Shown: positions 11,766 to 24,511 of the stretch, one piece after another
Numbering within the stretch: position 1 is the first letter of the stretch
Layout of the letters: each line of letters starts with the position of its first letter
From: Botryosphaeria dothidea
Lineage: Eukaryota; Ascomycota; Dothideomycetes; Botryosphaeriales; Botryosphaeriaceae
Reading direction: 5' to 3'
DNA length: 64,000 nucleotides
Assembly (NCBI GenBank): GCA_011503125.2
Contig: WWBZ02000033.1
Span: forward strand, 3,348,001-3,412,000
Program-made: the position numbers and the translations under genes
The notes under the pieces: model-generated
What the model saw: only the letters and a program-made list of their open reading frames with translations
Databases searched by the model: none
Told to the model about the DNA's origin: nothing

Positions 11766-14303
11766 TGGAGACGTTGATACCCATCACCTGGGGAGGCTGT
11801 TGTCGAATACACAGCGGGGGATTCATTAAGCATAATGCTTTTGTATCAGTATTCCAGCTGAGAACGGCGCAAGGCCTCTCGACTTTTTCCTTACGACGGT
11901 TTAAATGAATGGAATGACATGAATACACTACTGATGATGATTCCTGCCATCGTGATTGTGACGTTCACGTGGCCAAGACTCACGTGTTAGCTCTTCACAT
12001 ACCATTGAACCTTGAACATTAATGTCGCGGACTTCCTCTTGTCATGCAAACCAAAGCAATGGCTTGCAGACTGGTGCAACAGTATGCAATATGTCAATTC
12101 TACGCCCTTCAATCGTGTCCGAACAGCACTTTAGGCGCACCTCTTTCCTTTTGACGAACCGACCCAGTGTGTCTATGCAAGTCGATATACTTGTGCTCCC
12201 AAGATCTCTTTATACTTTGGAACAATGGTATAAGCCATTGGCCTATGGTAGCCAACGGTATATATCTAACCCTACTCTCTGTAGTGAGATCCTCTGATAG
12301 GTGCAAAGGAAATCGCTGCGGCCACCATTTGTAATTTGGGGTGATGAGTAGATATTTTTCGCAACGCCACGACATTGAAGCTAATTATTCGTCACGGCCA
12401 GTCTGATACCACTCTATCCTTAGAACAACAAGATCGAGCTGCTCACGGAAGGTGGAAATAAGAAAGCAAGTCCACCCGACCTTGCTGCACCGCCTCAAAT
12501 CAGCAGGCACATGTTTCGGCCCCGGCCCCACCCCACGTCAATGTATCATCTTTCTCTTCGCACGTGGACTACGCAACTTGTTGCCTCTTGTTCTCCCGCA
12601 TGAAAGTGCTCACAATGCAGCCCTACGGACTGCCCCGGAGGCCATGCGTGTACACCGACATTGCATACGCACAAACCGTTCTTTCACCTACTAGGATACT
12701 TCAGCCAGATCACCCGCCACCGTCCGTATGCTTGTATATGTATGGTGCGTCAGGTGGTGATGCGTGCATTTTCCTCACGGCGGCGGCTCGGCCGAGGAGC
12801 AAGGAGGAAGAATCCCGATTTGAGGGTGGAGGGAGATAGGGAAACTCGGCATGACCGTCGAGACTAATGCTGAAGAGAGCGCATATCACCTCATGAACCC
12901 ACAGAACATAGACAAAACACCTCCTTCTCCTCACCACCCAAGTGCTACGTGGCCGCAGATCCCAACAGCAAGATCTCGGGAGGGGAGGGAAGGGTACGCC
13001 GATCCACAACAGCTCCTCATCCTGGCTTGAAGCACCAGCCCGAACCACGGACCTGGGAAGACAACACCGCAGCCGCCGATCATGCGGCAGACAAGCAGGC
13101 AGGCAGGAGCCCTGATGGCGGATGACCAGAGAACCAGGTTGCCGGGCAACAACGAGGATCAGGCGGTGAACCTCAACCACCGTACGCCGACGACGAGGCT
13201 CACATCAGCAGGGAGGGAAACTCGGACCGGCCGTGCCTCCAAGCCGTCCAACGAGAATTCTGAGGTCATTGACCGTTTCTAGGCAACGCACGCCAAGCAC
13301 CGGCCACGTACTTTCCCCCCTTCCCTACGATGCCCAGTCAGTGTTATGCAAGTCACGCGTGCGTCTGCTCGCTCGACGTGGTGGTACCCGGAGGCCCGGT
13401 CATGGGGTTGACTTAATGACAAGGTACGATGCTTAAGCACGCCCTGGTGCCGGGCCGGGCTGGACCGCCTGTTGGTACACATGTGAGGCTTGCTTATTTG
13501 CATGGCCTTCCCGCAGCATGTCGTTCGACCGCCCTCTTGAGGCGCTAGACGTGCAGGAGAAAAAAAATGCGATCGCGACGGCAAAATGGTTATTTTTTCT
13601 CTACGGTCGCTCAGGAAAAAGGACACGCATTTGCGAGACTCAGCTCTGATGACGATGAGGTGCTCTTGCTATTTTGGCCCCTGAAACGAGAATGTGAATG
13701 TGCTTAGTCTGAGCACGGAGGTGGCAGTGATGTCAGCGCTGTCGACAGTACTTCTGTGGCAGAGAGTTCAGTTTGGGGGCAGGATCATTAAGGTAAGCGT
13801 GAGAGATTCTTGTTACTCGAAGGATGACCCGGGGTGGGTTTTGTCCCACCGTGCGTGGTAGCGTGATTTGACGTCAGGTGAGAGCAAGTAGTGGCGACTC
13901 CGAATTCCCATGCTACAATAAACAACGTTAAGCATCCGAAAGTGAATTTGAGCCTTTTAAGATTCGCGACATCTTGCAGTGTCTGCCGTGGTGTTCGCGG
14001 TGGTGATCTGCCGGGATTAACCTTCTCAAATGACTTCTCGATACGTGCGCAACATAGAACCAGTAATTTCAAAGTAAACCATGTATATAAACATTGAATA
14101 GTAGTATAAATTCTCCATAAATATTTTATTGGCCTCCTCGTCTACCTCCCCTGAACGCCCCTCACCTTCCAACGGATAACCATAGTTTCGGCAGGTATCA
14201 AGAAGAACAGACATTACCAATTAAGCCATGCATGTATAGAAGAATCCAACACAAACTCCGGTCATTGCACCACGATCTCCTCCAATCAGCGGGCATCATC
14301 TGC
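11766..14303. other. Gene-poor stretch (about 2.5 kb)
   Basis: I find no convincing gene. Two CACGTG E-box hexamers lie 15 bp apart at 11966 and 11981, downstream of the small conserved gene. Around 14070-14135 the sequence becomes AT-rich, near the 3' end of peroxidase 1. Open frames such as 12710-13180 (minus) and 13279-13626 (minus) have no recognisable protein features. Confidence 0.5.
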
Positions 14304-15351
14304 TCAAATCCTGTCCGCAATCGGTGCGGCCTTGATATCGCGCTTGCTCGTGGCGGCGCTGATGGCGTTCGTGCAGTCTGTCAAACTACCAACATCGTTG
14401 CCCAGAACGGTCATCTTGTTCATTCTGTAATCCTGTCAGTTGCCGTTCCGGAGCACTTCGGCATAATTTGCAACTTACGCGCTCACGAACGCTGCCGCCC
14501 ACACGCCCTGGGCGTTGAACGCAGTCCACTGGACTTTGGTCCTGATATCCGTGGCAAGGTTCTTGTCGCTCTCGAGCGTGACGGGTGCGGTGCCCAGAGA
14601 GGTCTGACGGTAGAAGTTGGTGTCCCAGGTGCCGGGCGTGGTGTCCATGCTCTCGCCGGCCTTGTCGGGCTGGTCAAAGAACTGCTTGGCCGTGCTGTGC
14701 GCGCCGACGAGGGCGACGAGGTCAGTCTGACTGAAGCCCTTGGCGGCGAACTGGCTGATCAGAGTCGACGCGTCCGAGCGGGCGGACGGGAGCTGGCCCT
14801 CTTCCGAAGGGGTGGACGAGTCCTTGCGGCCGACCTTGACGGCGATGCGGGGACCGAGGGGGCAGGTGGCAGTGGCGAGAGCTGTTAAAATTATTGTTAG
14901 AAAATTTTTTGAACGATTGGAGGCGTATAAACGCACCACCAGCAAACTGGATCAAATCCGCAGTTCCAACATCGTACTGATCCGCCAGAGGCGCCAGCTT
15001 CTGGGCAAAAGACGCAAGGCCGGCATTATCAGAGCGAGTGTACTCTTGAGCCAGGATAATGGAGCCATCACAGCCGCCGGAGAAGCAGTCGTGGAAGGAA
15101 AGACGGATGGCCGCACGCGCATCATCGCTGCACACGGAACCATCCAGGAACCAACCCTTCAACTCCGAGGCGACGTCTGTCCAGACAGCAGGGCACGAGC
15201 TCTGGCGCTTAACGAGAGAGAGAAGGTTGTTGCTCAGATCAGAGGCCTCGCGCTTCAGCACCGAAGCGGCAGAGGAGACGTCGGAGAAGGTGAGAGCCTG
15301 GACATTGGCCGTGGCCGAGAGAAGAAGAATGGAGGACTTGGAGAAGTGCAT
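14304..15351 (-). CDS. Secreted class II-type haem peroxidase 1
   Basis: Three exons, 15351-14937, 14881-14479 and 14424-14304, give 312 residues. Intron phases match exactly. A signal peptide (residues 1-19) is followed by a pro-like segment with two dibasic sites (Lys33-Arg34 and Lys48-Arg49), possible Kex2 cleavage points. Distal Arg83 and His87 sit in AAIRLSFHDCF, and proximal His200 in LVALVGAHSTAKQFF. The GGCDGSI and PGTWDTNFYR motifs are those of the fungal ligninase/peroxidase superfamily. The enzyme should use H2O2 to oxidise phenolic or similar substrates outside the cell. The acidic Mn site and exposed Trp of ligninolytic forms are not obvious, so a generic peroxidase is more likely. 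It is about 60 residues shorter than peroxidase 2 at 44.97 kb. A Cys-rich N-terminal part suggests disulfides. Confidence 0.88.
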
Positions 15352-18300
15352 TATGACAGTATGTAGAGACGGGGTATATAATTCTCAAAGAGGGAAGAGG
15401 GGTGTTGACTAGTTAAAGAAAAAGTCCAAACGATAGAGAGGGGCGGTTGGACAGTTGAAACTTGTCCTGCCTTTTGTGAATTAAGATCTGCTGACGGGGC
15501 CTTGGAAAGATGCTGCAATAAGAAGATCATTGTCTCAAGGAGCAATGTACTCATCTTTATATATCTCAGTAATGCCCAGGATGTGATCAGCAGCCGGGTC
15601 GGCGCAAAGGCAAAAGTACAGGATACAGCACAGAGTCGGCGGCAGCAAACGCCGACCCACCGTGATCGCTTAGCTTACTTGCATATTAAGTGTGCCTCGA
15701 CCTATTGCCCGGAGCTATTGAGGTAGTGTGATCTCGGGCTGGCGGGGCGGCTTGGACCAGGACTGGCGGGAAGACAGGCATCTGCAAGGTAGGCGCGGCG
15801 GTGTGGGCGAGAACTCAATCTGAGCGTCACAAGCGAAGGTGGTATCGTGGCCAGCAGATGGTGCAGCGGCGTGCCTGATCCGCTCTTGGGAGCCTGGGAG
15901 GCGACAGGGTAGCAGGCGAAGATCACTGCAGCATAGGGCAATTCCTGCTCTGCAGCCCTTCTGCAGACGTGCTCAACAGGGTAGGACCAAGGCGCAGTAG
16001 CGTCGGGCCTTTCATGACAGCCATGGGGGGTTGCTGCGTGTGCGTCAGAAAGACAGAGCCGCAATATTGATGATCTGCATGTTTAGCCTGCTGGCACCTG
16101 GTCTCCGCGTCGCCACAAGAGCCACTAAGGACGCCATCCCGACGGTGGCATCGGAAGCAGGTGGGGGATTTTGTGGCCTTTCCTCCGTAGCCGGAACACA
16201 AACTGTAAATTAAATGAAAGTAGTGGGACGTGCCCTGCGTTTCAGGCACTCATAGCGTCGTTCAGCGGGGTGTTCCACCAAGATCGTGGCTCAGAGCGAA
16301 GACGTCTGTTTGTGGCGGCAGTGCATGGCGGGGTGCATCGAAAGGGCCAAAACAGCATGTCAGAAGCTTGAGTTGAGGGCTCAGTCCATGGGCAGGCGAC
16401 GAAGGTAAGGGAGTAGCGGGAGCAGCGGAAGACTCGGCCTATCTCACGCCAGCTACAAGGCTCAGTAGAATGAGGGAGGTGGTGATTGGAGCAGGCAAGA
16501 GTGCTGTGCAGCACTGCTCTGGAATCTCACCTCAGCTTCAGGTCGGCGAGCCAGCTCAGCAGCTGCCGAGCAACGACGGCATGCCCGAACGGCCGTCAGC
16601 TGGGCCCGAAAGGGAAATATGCTCGAGCATACTTTCCGATGAGGAGACGATCGGCACCGTACAGCCGGTGTTGTTGAGTCGGGATGATGTTGCGAAGCCT
16701 GATAGCACGGCAAGACCTGCAGCGTGAGCTGGATCCAGGTGACTGGTCTGACGCGCCGCGCCACGGATGAATCAGCTTGAAGGCGTTCGCTCCCAAGATA
16801 TCGCGAGCGGCGAGATGAAGAAGGATGGAAGGGCTCGCGCGAGGATTGGAGCGGATGTTGGGCGGGGCCTGACGAATGCTGTCCATCACGCAGTGGCCCA
16901 ACGCCCAGCGCGGAGCGGCGCTCAGCCGACGGCAGCAGGCAGCCGCTCTCCAGCTTCCTGGAACGCCTTTCCGTTGGCCGGGCCGAGAAGACGGAGCCAA
17001 AATGGGGGTGCTTGCCGTGGGAGAACCGTAGCGCGGCAGGCGACGGCATGGGAAAGCAGCGGTGCGCAAAGCTTAGCCATGTAGCATTGACCGAAAAGGA
17101 AAGGACGGGGGTCGTTTGCCGGATGGTGGAGCAATCGCGGCAGCGGCAATGACTGGCGGTTGATGGTGGTTCGTGGTGGAGGCGCGGGGATCGGCGTCAG
17201 TGTCTCTGGGAACCCTGCCACTCGCCTACGGCTCTCCATCTATTGTCCGAAAGCCTCAACAGTCCCAAATGCAGGCCATCTGCACCTTCACCGCAAATCA
17301 CTGCCCTGCAATTTGTAACTCCACGCGGCACCGACTTCCGTCTTCCCCCCAACCTTGCCGGCTTTTTTCCATCTCGTCAAGTTTCGGCGTTTCTAAAAAT
17401 GGCCACGCATAACGTCACCCCGGCAAACACGCCTCGCACTTCTCCTGACCTTCAAACAAGCTTCTCTAATAAGCTTCGCGTGCAACCAGCTCGCCGTTGT
17501 AAACTCATCTTGCTCACTGCAAAAGAAACTTTGAACCGACGTTTCGTACATACAACTTCTGCGCCTTCAAGCCCGTCAGATCGCAGCTTTCCGCCTCCAA
17601 GAATTCGTCACGAAAACCGACAGAGGCACGAGGCCCCCACATCCCTTTCGTACAACGAAAACTGTGAATCACCCCACCCAAAACTGCCCAGCCGCCGAGC
17701 TGTTTTTTGCTTTCAGCTCGTGGGCGGAGAGGGGGTTCAAAGTGACACTGCTTTCGCGCGCAATCTCGCAATCCGCCGACGTGGCCCACTCTTGTTTTCT
17801 GCCTCTACCATTCGCATCGTCATGTACACTTCAGCCCCGGACACCGCCAAGCACCCTGTATGACTGGGATTTGCTTTCGGATGCACCTCTCCAGCCCGTA
17901 CGACGACATCCAATATTCTAGAACACGACGTGCCAAGCTCGTATGTATCACATCAGAGAAGCGCGGCCGCTCGTACATCATGATTCATTTCTCCCCTGCA
18001 TCGAAAGCTCGAGCCAGCATAATCCAGGTGCCCAAAGTCCAAAGTTGTATTGCTCGCTTTGCTAATGAGCCCAATGCCTCCCATTGCACAAAAAATGATA
18101 CGGTATTCAGCGCCCAGAGAAACATGGCCAGAAACCACAAACGCCTGTGTGTCCCATGACTATACGAATATCCAAGTATAGAAAGGAAGGAACAGCCAAG
18201 ATGAGACAGATGCACACTCCGTTACCAAGGTTTAAGCGGAAAAGGGAAAAGCCAAAAAAAAAAAATACAAGGCCCCGCCCATGTTGATGCAATAAATGTG

Positions 18301-18533
18301 CCTGGCTCTGTCCTGGCCACGAAGATGAAGATTATTATGAAAAGAGGTCAGGTTATGAAAAGAACAAATGTGAAATCAAGCCTTGCCGTGCTTAGCGCGA
18401 TGCCTGACCGTTGAGAGTTGATGCAATGCAAGTTCCATGCAGCATGTTTCCTTTTCTTTTTCTGCCGTCCGCATACCGACTACAAGCCTCCCGCAAGTCT
18501 CCCCTGGTTATCGAAGAGGGCAAAAAGGCCCTC
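15352..18533. other. Gene-poor stretch (about 3.2 kb)
   Basis: No supported gene. The left end is the promoter of peroxidase 1. Composition is GC-rich and not RIP-like. Overlapping open frames on both strands (for example 16462-17069 minus and 17243-17863 plus) show no domain, signal peptide or intron pattern. A possible start with good context lies at 17399 (+), discussed under rejected items. Confidence 0.5.
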
Positions 18534-21500
18534 CTAGCCTGGCCGGCGGAAAACCTCGACGCCCAGCGTAGGCGTTTCCACGAGTTTGTTGCTTGGCACA
18601 CCCTCATCCTTTCTGCGTTGGAAGAAGCTCTGGCACTCGCCAACCACAATCGCCCATTCGCCGAGAGCACGCCCGGCATACTTGCTCGTAGTCATGGCTG
18701 CGCCTTCTGGCTTAATGCTCGTGATCGGCTTCGGGTTGGCCGTTTCAGCCTCCTCACGCTGCGCATGCAGGAAGTTGTGGGCGGCGGGGGGCAGACGCGG
18801 CGGTAAGAGGCGCATCGGCCCCGGATTTGCGAAACGCTTATCATGCACCCATTCTAAAGAGAAGCGGAAGCAATAGCTACGGTGGGGAGGGATCTCCGGA
18901 GTGTTATGTTTTTTCGCTGCTTCTTGAGCGCCATTGCTTGAACTGGACGTGCTCGACGTTCCTTCCCGGGACGTTGGCGGCTCGGGGCTTCGCGATTTCG
19001 AGCGCGGCTTGGATACGCTCAAAAGATTGCGCAGCAGACTGAACCGCTTCTTGCCATTCTCCTCATCGCCGGCATCCGAGTTGTCAGATGCAATTGACAA
19101 AGCAGAAGTTGGCCGAATGTTCTTGTCGCCAAGTTGATTCTCGAGAGATGAATGGTTACCGTAAGCTGTGCTTTGGTTCTTCGAACCACTCGAGACTATG
19201 CCGTCAAAGGAGAGGAAAGGCCCGTTCGCGGGAGACAAGGGTGCGTCGTGTCTAATAATGAGGAGTCGACGTCCAGGCGCAGGGTTGCAAGGGGTTGTCG
19301 ATGGGAGTGTCTCATTGCGCGTCTGGGCCATTTCCTGAAGATAAAGGTAATGAGACCAGACTGATTGCAACCTCTCTTCGACCCTCTTCAGAATTTGTCT
19401 TCGATCAGTTAGCATACTCACACCCGCACAAAGATCTAATGTCTACCACTTACGAGTCACTGTCCGTAGCCTCCCCATCGAATCTCGCGATGCGCCAGCA
19501 GAGCAGCCTCATGTAGTACGCTCTAAGCATCGGGCACCAATGATTGAACCTGCTCTCAAAAAAATTCGGTTCAAGGAGGAAGTCCAAGCAGAGCTCGACC
19601 TTGCGCCCCTCATCCTCGACAATGGTGCCCCAAATGCTGTATAAAAAGGAGAGAAGACGAATCTCCGTGGTGGTGTTGTGGCTCTCGGTCATGCGTTTGT
19701 ACACTGAAATCCAAAAAGTCCAGTCCAGAACCAGCTTGTCAGAAGAGCGCTCGTAACGCAGTAAAATCAAAAGGGCTTCTTCCAGAAAATCGCAAAGGGT
19801 ATAAGAAGCGTTATGATCAAAAATTGAAACCCTACGAGCAGATGCTTGTAAGAGAGAACTGAAAGATTCTGCAAAAATGTGAGGTGCTGTCGTCAAATGA
19901 GTACCTCCTGCCGATAGGAAGTCTCGAAGAAGCATGATTAAACGATTTTCCGCCATTAGTCGTACGGCATTCGCTGGCGGAAGTGGGAGTGCTGAAGCTG
20001 CAGCATCTGGCCCATCGGCCAACACATCGTCAAAGGTGATTGGAGATGCCGTGTGGTCTTCGGTCTCTTTCTGTGCTGTCATTGCCGCGTGGCGGTGGAG
20101 TGTCTCGTCCAAATTCGTGAGAACTTGCGCATGCACCATTACCAGTCCCGGAACACAAAGTCGCTCAGCTTTGGTTGTCTCTGCTGGAAGGAAATCCGTA
20201 ACGAGAATGTGATAACACTTGGTGAAAACGTAGAAAAGATCGCTTTCGGTTCCAGACCACCGCTTTACCCAGGATCCGAACCAAGGCAAATTGGCTGTGC
20301 CAAGAGGAAATGGTGCTGGCTTGCGGAGTTCACGAAAAGTCTTGTGTAGGTTTGTGAATCCCAGAGAATGCAGACTCGGTGGAAAGCTCGGAAGAATTTG
20401 CTTGGACATCTGGTCAAGCTTTGATCTGTCCGACATCTTGCATTCAGCCATGACGCGTCTCATAGCATCCAAAGAAGGCGACCACAGGCGGACCAAGATA
20501 TCAGCCATGCCAGGGCAAAAAAAGAACGCATATGCACAAGTCTTGCCGCAAAAGTTCACCAAGCTAGCCGGCGCATTTCGCAGGGACATCTTCTCAACGA
20601 CAAAGCCCATCTGCGCGGCCAGATTCTGGATGTATGTGTTCCGCACGTTATGGTGCACCGATTCAGACAGGAAATCAGACTCTGCAGAAGCGAGAGATGT
20701 TGAAGAGTGCGATCTAGGCAGAGGATTCCTTTCGGTCAAGGGGGCAAATAGCGACGGGTGTGTACGCCATTCCGGCCTTTCCATGATACCTACAATCGCC
20801 TGGAGGATATGAGGTCTGTCGGAACCAGAGATTGATTGGTTGTTTTTGCCATTGATCATCTCCAGCAAACCGGTCCACCATCTGTTCAAGATGTTGGTGC
20901 GGCGGTCCAAGTCTTCCGGTCGGATTCTACTATTGGAGGGGTGCGTCGCATACGTTCGAAGGAATGGGAGCAAGTTTTGGCGCACGACGTTGGCTTTCAA
21001 CGCGATCGACTTCGACGAAAACCTGTCTTGAAGTTAATGGAGCACCTAATTAGCGCAGAGGTTTTGCAATCACTTACTTTTGATAATCGCCATCGAGACT
21101 CCTGAACTGGCCCCAGAGCTCGTCCTTTTTCTTAGGGGTCTCTAAAGAGAACGTCTTCAGCTTTTCCTGGTTGACTGTTCTCGGCACCGGAGGGATGATA
21201 GATTCTTGAGATGGTGGAGATCTCACTAGCGTCGGTAATCGATCTGTCGAGAACGACTGTCCAAGCTGCGGGGAACTAGGCATCGACGGGGACCTTGGAA
21301 GATTTGGAGACTTTGGTATGTCGGGGATTGTCGGAATTGGAGGAAGGTCTTCTGCCTTTACGGGCTTGATGTATGCGTCTGAAGGCTTTCTGGGTCTTTT
21401 TGTAAGAACACTTCCTTTCTTAGGTGACTTGTTGTTCGAATCCTCGGAAGGTGGTGATTCTGGTTCTTTACGGTCCGAGTCTTTGCGTAAGATGGACATC

Positions 21501-22615
21501 CTCCGGGACATTCGATTGCTCCGGCGGTCTTCTGATGCAGGCGATCCTTCAGTATCCTTTCGAATGAACGACTTCCTGCGAGATGAAGGAGGCGGGCGCT
21601 CTGCGCGCTCCTCCTCGATTGCCGGAGGGTCGGAATCCTTGCGGAGGATCGATTTGCGCCGGGATGAGTTGATGAGGCTCCGGCGCTTCTCGGGAGACGA
21701 GCGAGTGCCGTTCACAGCATCTTCTCCTGAGGATTTGCTAGTTGACGACTCCTTCGCACTGGACGACACCCAGGACTTGCGTCGAAGATGAGTAAGCGAC
21801 CGCTTCGGAGGCACGGCCTGCTGATCAGCTTCAGCCTTGTCAGTCTTCTCCTTTTCCTTCTCCTTATCCGTTCCACTCTGTGGTTTTTGCGGCGATCCTT
21901 TCGGGGCCTCTTTAGGGCTGTCTTTCGCGGTGGATCTCGGCGTCTCTTTCAATGGCTGCTTTGTGGTCTTCTTCGGGGTTTCTTTCGAGGCTTGCTTTGG
22001 TGCGTCTGTCGGGGTCTGCTTCGGAGTCTGTTTCTGTACCTGTGCTGAGGGTTGCTTCGCGGCTTGCTTAGAGTTGTTTTTCGGAGAACTCTTTTGGGGT
22101 TCTTTTTGTACCTCCTTTGGCGGTTGCTTCTGAAGTTGCCTCGGGGCGTCCTTCTGTGACTCTTTGCGTGTGTTGTTCTTATCTTTGGCCTCCTCCTTCG
22201 CCTGGCCGCCCAGAGTCAAGGGCTCGCGGGATGACGAGAAGAACCGGGAGAGCCTCGAGCGTTGGGGCGGCGGATCTACCAGCTGGGGTGGGTTCGTGTC
22301 TGGAGGGTCCGCGGGTTCGTTCTCGGGTGTCGAGCCTCCGGAGGAGGAATAAGGCGAATCCTCATCTCTCGACGATCGCAAGTCCGCCTCGGAAATCCTG
22401 CCTTTGAGCTCCACGACGGACGAGTCTTCGTACTCGAGATCCTTTACCGGAGGGAAGTAGGTGTAGCTCGCCGAGCGGGGGAGATGCACGGCTTCGGGCG
22501 GTCGCGGGTCGTCGACGGGGACGTTGTGGGCAGCGGCAGCGTCTGATATGCTCCGGTCCCTCTCAATGACTGCACTCGTTGAGCTGCTGGCGGTGGCCAT
22601 GCTTGCAGCCGCCAT
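18534..22615 (-). CDS. DUF1765-type fungal protein with long disordered N-terminus
   Basis: Three exons, 22615-21078, 21022-19454 and 19398-18534, with matching phases, give 1323 residues. Residues 1 to about 510 are disordered: a Pro/Lys/Gln/Thr-rich repeat stretch (about 140-240), then repeated RRKS-I-L-R-K-D-S blocks that look like basophilic kinase sites, then a Pro-rich segment. The folded part from about 515 (ALKANVVRQNLLPFLRTYA...RRTNILNRWWTGLLEMI) is helical and matches, as I recall it, the fungal DUF1765 family. Members have been linked to Rho1/cell-wall signalling in yeast, but I cannot confirm orthology. The last exon carries PCNPAPGRRLLIIRHD, a conserved block, followed by a Ser-rich tail. 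The second and third ORF blocks could be mistaken for separate genes, but splice phase joins them. Confidence 0.8.
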
Positions 22616-24511
22616 TTTGGGACGATGGCTATCGATATGGAGTGCTCCGCCAGGAATGCGGCTCGGTGCGCAGGTGCGATTCTGAGACCAGAGCTAGCTC
22701 CAACTCTCCATCCTCCGACGACAGACCAGGTGAGCTGATAACGATGGGTGATCCCCGCCCGAGGATGCCAGAAGAAGAACGAGTGAGGTCGAGCGCAGCT
22801 GCGGAGCTGGGCAAGCAGGGATCCGCGGGATGCGCTCGAGGATCGTCTGCAACGGCTGGGACGAGTGCGACAGGCGCGAGCTGGAGCTGCCGCGCGTTCA
22901 GGGTTGGCCGCAGCTCGCGGGTTTGGGAGTCGGGAAGTTTAAGAGGGAAATAGCAAATTGCGCAAGGCGTGAGGAGCTGGCTGCCTGGCAGGAACTGGGG
23001 CTGGGGCGGGCTCACGCGTTGGTGGGTCCTGGGGGGAGAGGGCGCGGTGAGATAGAGCAGCAACGGCGGAGAACTAGGAGCGAGTGGTGGTGGGGAGCAA
23101 CGAGGGTCGGGTCGCGGACGCAACGGGCCAGCAGCACTGCAAGCGACTGTGCGGAGGAGGGGAGCGGTGGGAAAGCTGGCTGGCTGGCGGCGCGATAGCT
23201 CGCTGGAGGTTGGTTGAAACAAATGCGCAAATTGGCCTCGCAGCTCCCTGTCGTCACAGACACGGGCGGCGGGCGTTCAGCTAAGATCTAATGCCCGCTG
23301 CGGGCTTGCGTCCAAAAATAATAATTGAATGTTCCGCTGCGCGCTGCTACTGGCCGCACTTGCGCCGCAAAGGGTCCCGCCGAGCGCTGCCTGCCCAGAG
23401 ATCGACGCTTTCCGCAGCCATACACGCCGTATTTGCGCGCTGCTGCGTGCTCCGCCCTCCCACAAGGCCTCCTCTCCTCACCTCTTCTGCCCCTGTTCTG
23501 TCACCGTCGGGCGCCGTTACTACCGCGCGCTCCTTTGGGGTTAGGGGCCAAGATGAGAAATTGATGTGTGCAGTAGCACTGCGCTCGCGCCGTTCGGTTG
23601 CGCGCTCTGCTCAGCCGGCAACCTTTCCGGCCAACGCGAGCGCGATTGCGTAGTTTTGATTTCAGGACGGCCGGCGATTCGGCGCCCTCGGAATTGTCCT
23701 CGCCGCCTAGCTACGGCCCAGCCCTGCCATTAAAAGGCATGGTTCGCCGCGGCGAGCGATACGAGACTCTGGGGCACGGCCGTCGCCGTCACCACTACCG
23801 TGAGCCAAGCACCAGCCGGCCACGTTGGTGTTCGCTGTCGGCGCTTCGGGTCGTCGCTGTGGCGCATGCCCGTTAGCCGCGAGAGCGTGCGTGCTATGAT
23901 CCTCCTCCCGACCGCATATAAGAGGATGATGATCACCAACTTAAACGAGGCAGAACCTCGACCAGGGCTATGGAATATTCCATGGAAATTGCTCCATCCC
24001 GAGACTGTGTCCTTTGCACGAAGATCCAGCAAGCTGCACATTAATGAACCCCGTCGTACCCCGCCAGCGGTCCGCGACGCCCGCTGCCTCTGACTCTCGG
24101 GAGCGACCTTCACTGAGATGCCGTTGACGGCCCCTGTTGTTTTCAGAAGCGATGTGTCCTATGCGCCGTTCAGAACCGAGATATTGGTGTCGGAGCGGGA
24201 GCGCACTGTCTTCTTTCAATACGCTTAGGCGGTGACCGTACACACTTGTTACAGTCGACTCGGAGTGGGAAGGGCCGCCATGGCACCCGCTCCGATGCTG
24301 CAGTTGACGTCAAGCGGATGACAAAATAGACTTTGATAGATCTTGTGATGCAGGGATCTAATCGCGGGGATGATTTCTTATGGAGGAAGGAAATTGACCA
24401 TTTAGATAACCTAATCGAGCGCTCCAAGAGCTTCCTGACGAAGCGTCAATGCCTCAATTGCGTTATGAGACGGCCGACGGAGAGTTTTTGTACAATCGAT
24501 TATCCCAGCAT
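22616..24511. other. Intergenic region with a 14-bp palindrome
   Basis: No supported gene. The left portion is the upstream region of the DUF1765-type gene. A perfect 14-bp palindrome lies at 23970-23983 (ATGGAATATTCCAT), containing a GAANNTTC unit like a heat-shock element dimer. The rest is GC-rich, with overlapping open frames on both strands and no recognisable product. Confidence 0.5.

Noticed and set aside
16462..17069. 195-codon minus-strand frame
   Set aside because: Ser/Arg/Pro-rich random-like composition and an overlapping frame of similar length in another register.
17399..17863. 155-codon plus-strand frame starting in a good context (AAAAATGGCC)
   Set aside because: No domain, repeat or signal peptide; Arg/Ser/Pro-rich composition is what random GC-rich sequence gives; no splice-supported neighbours.
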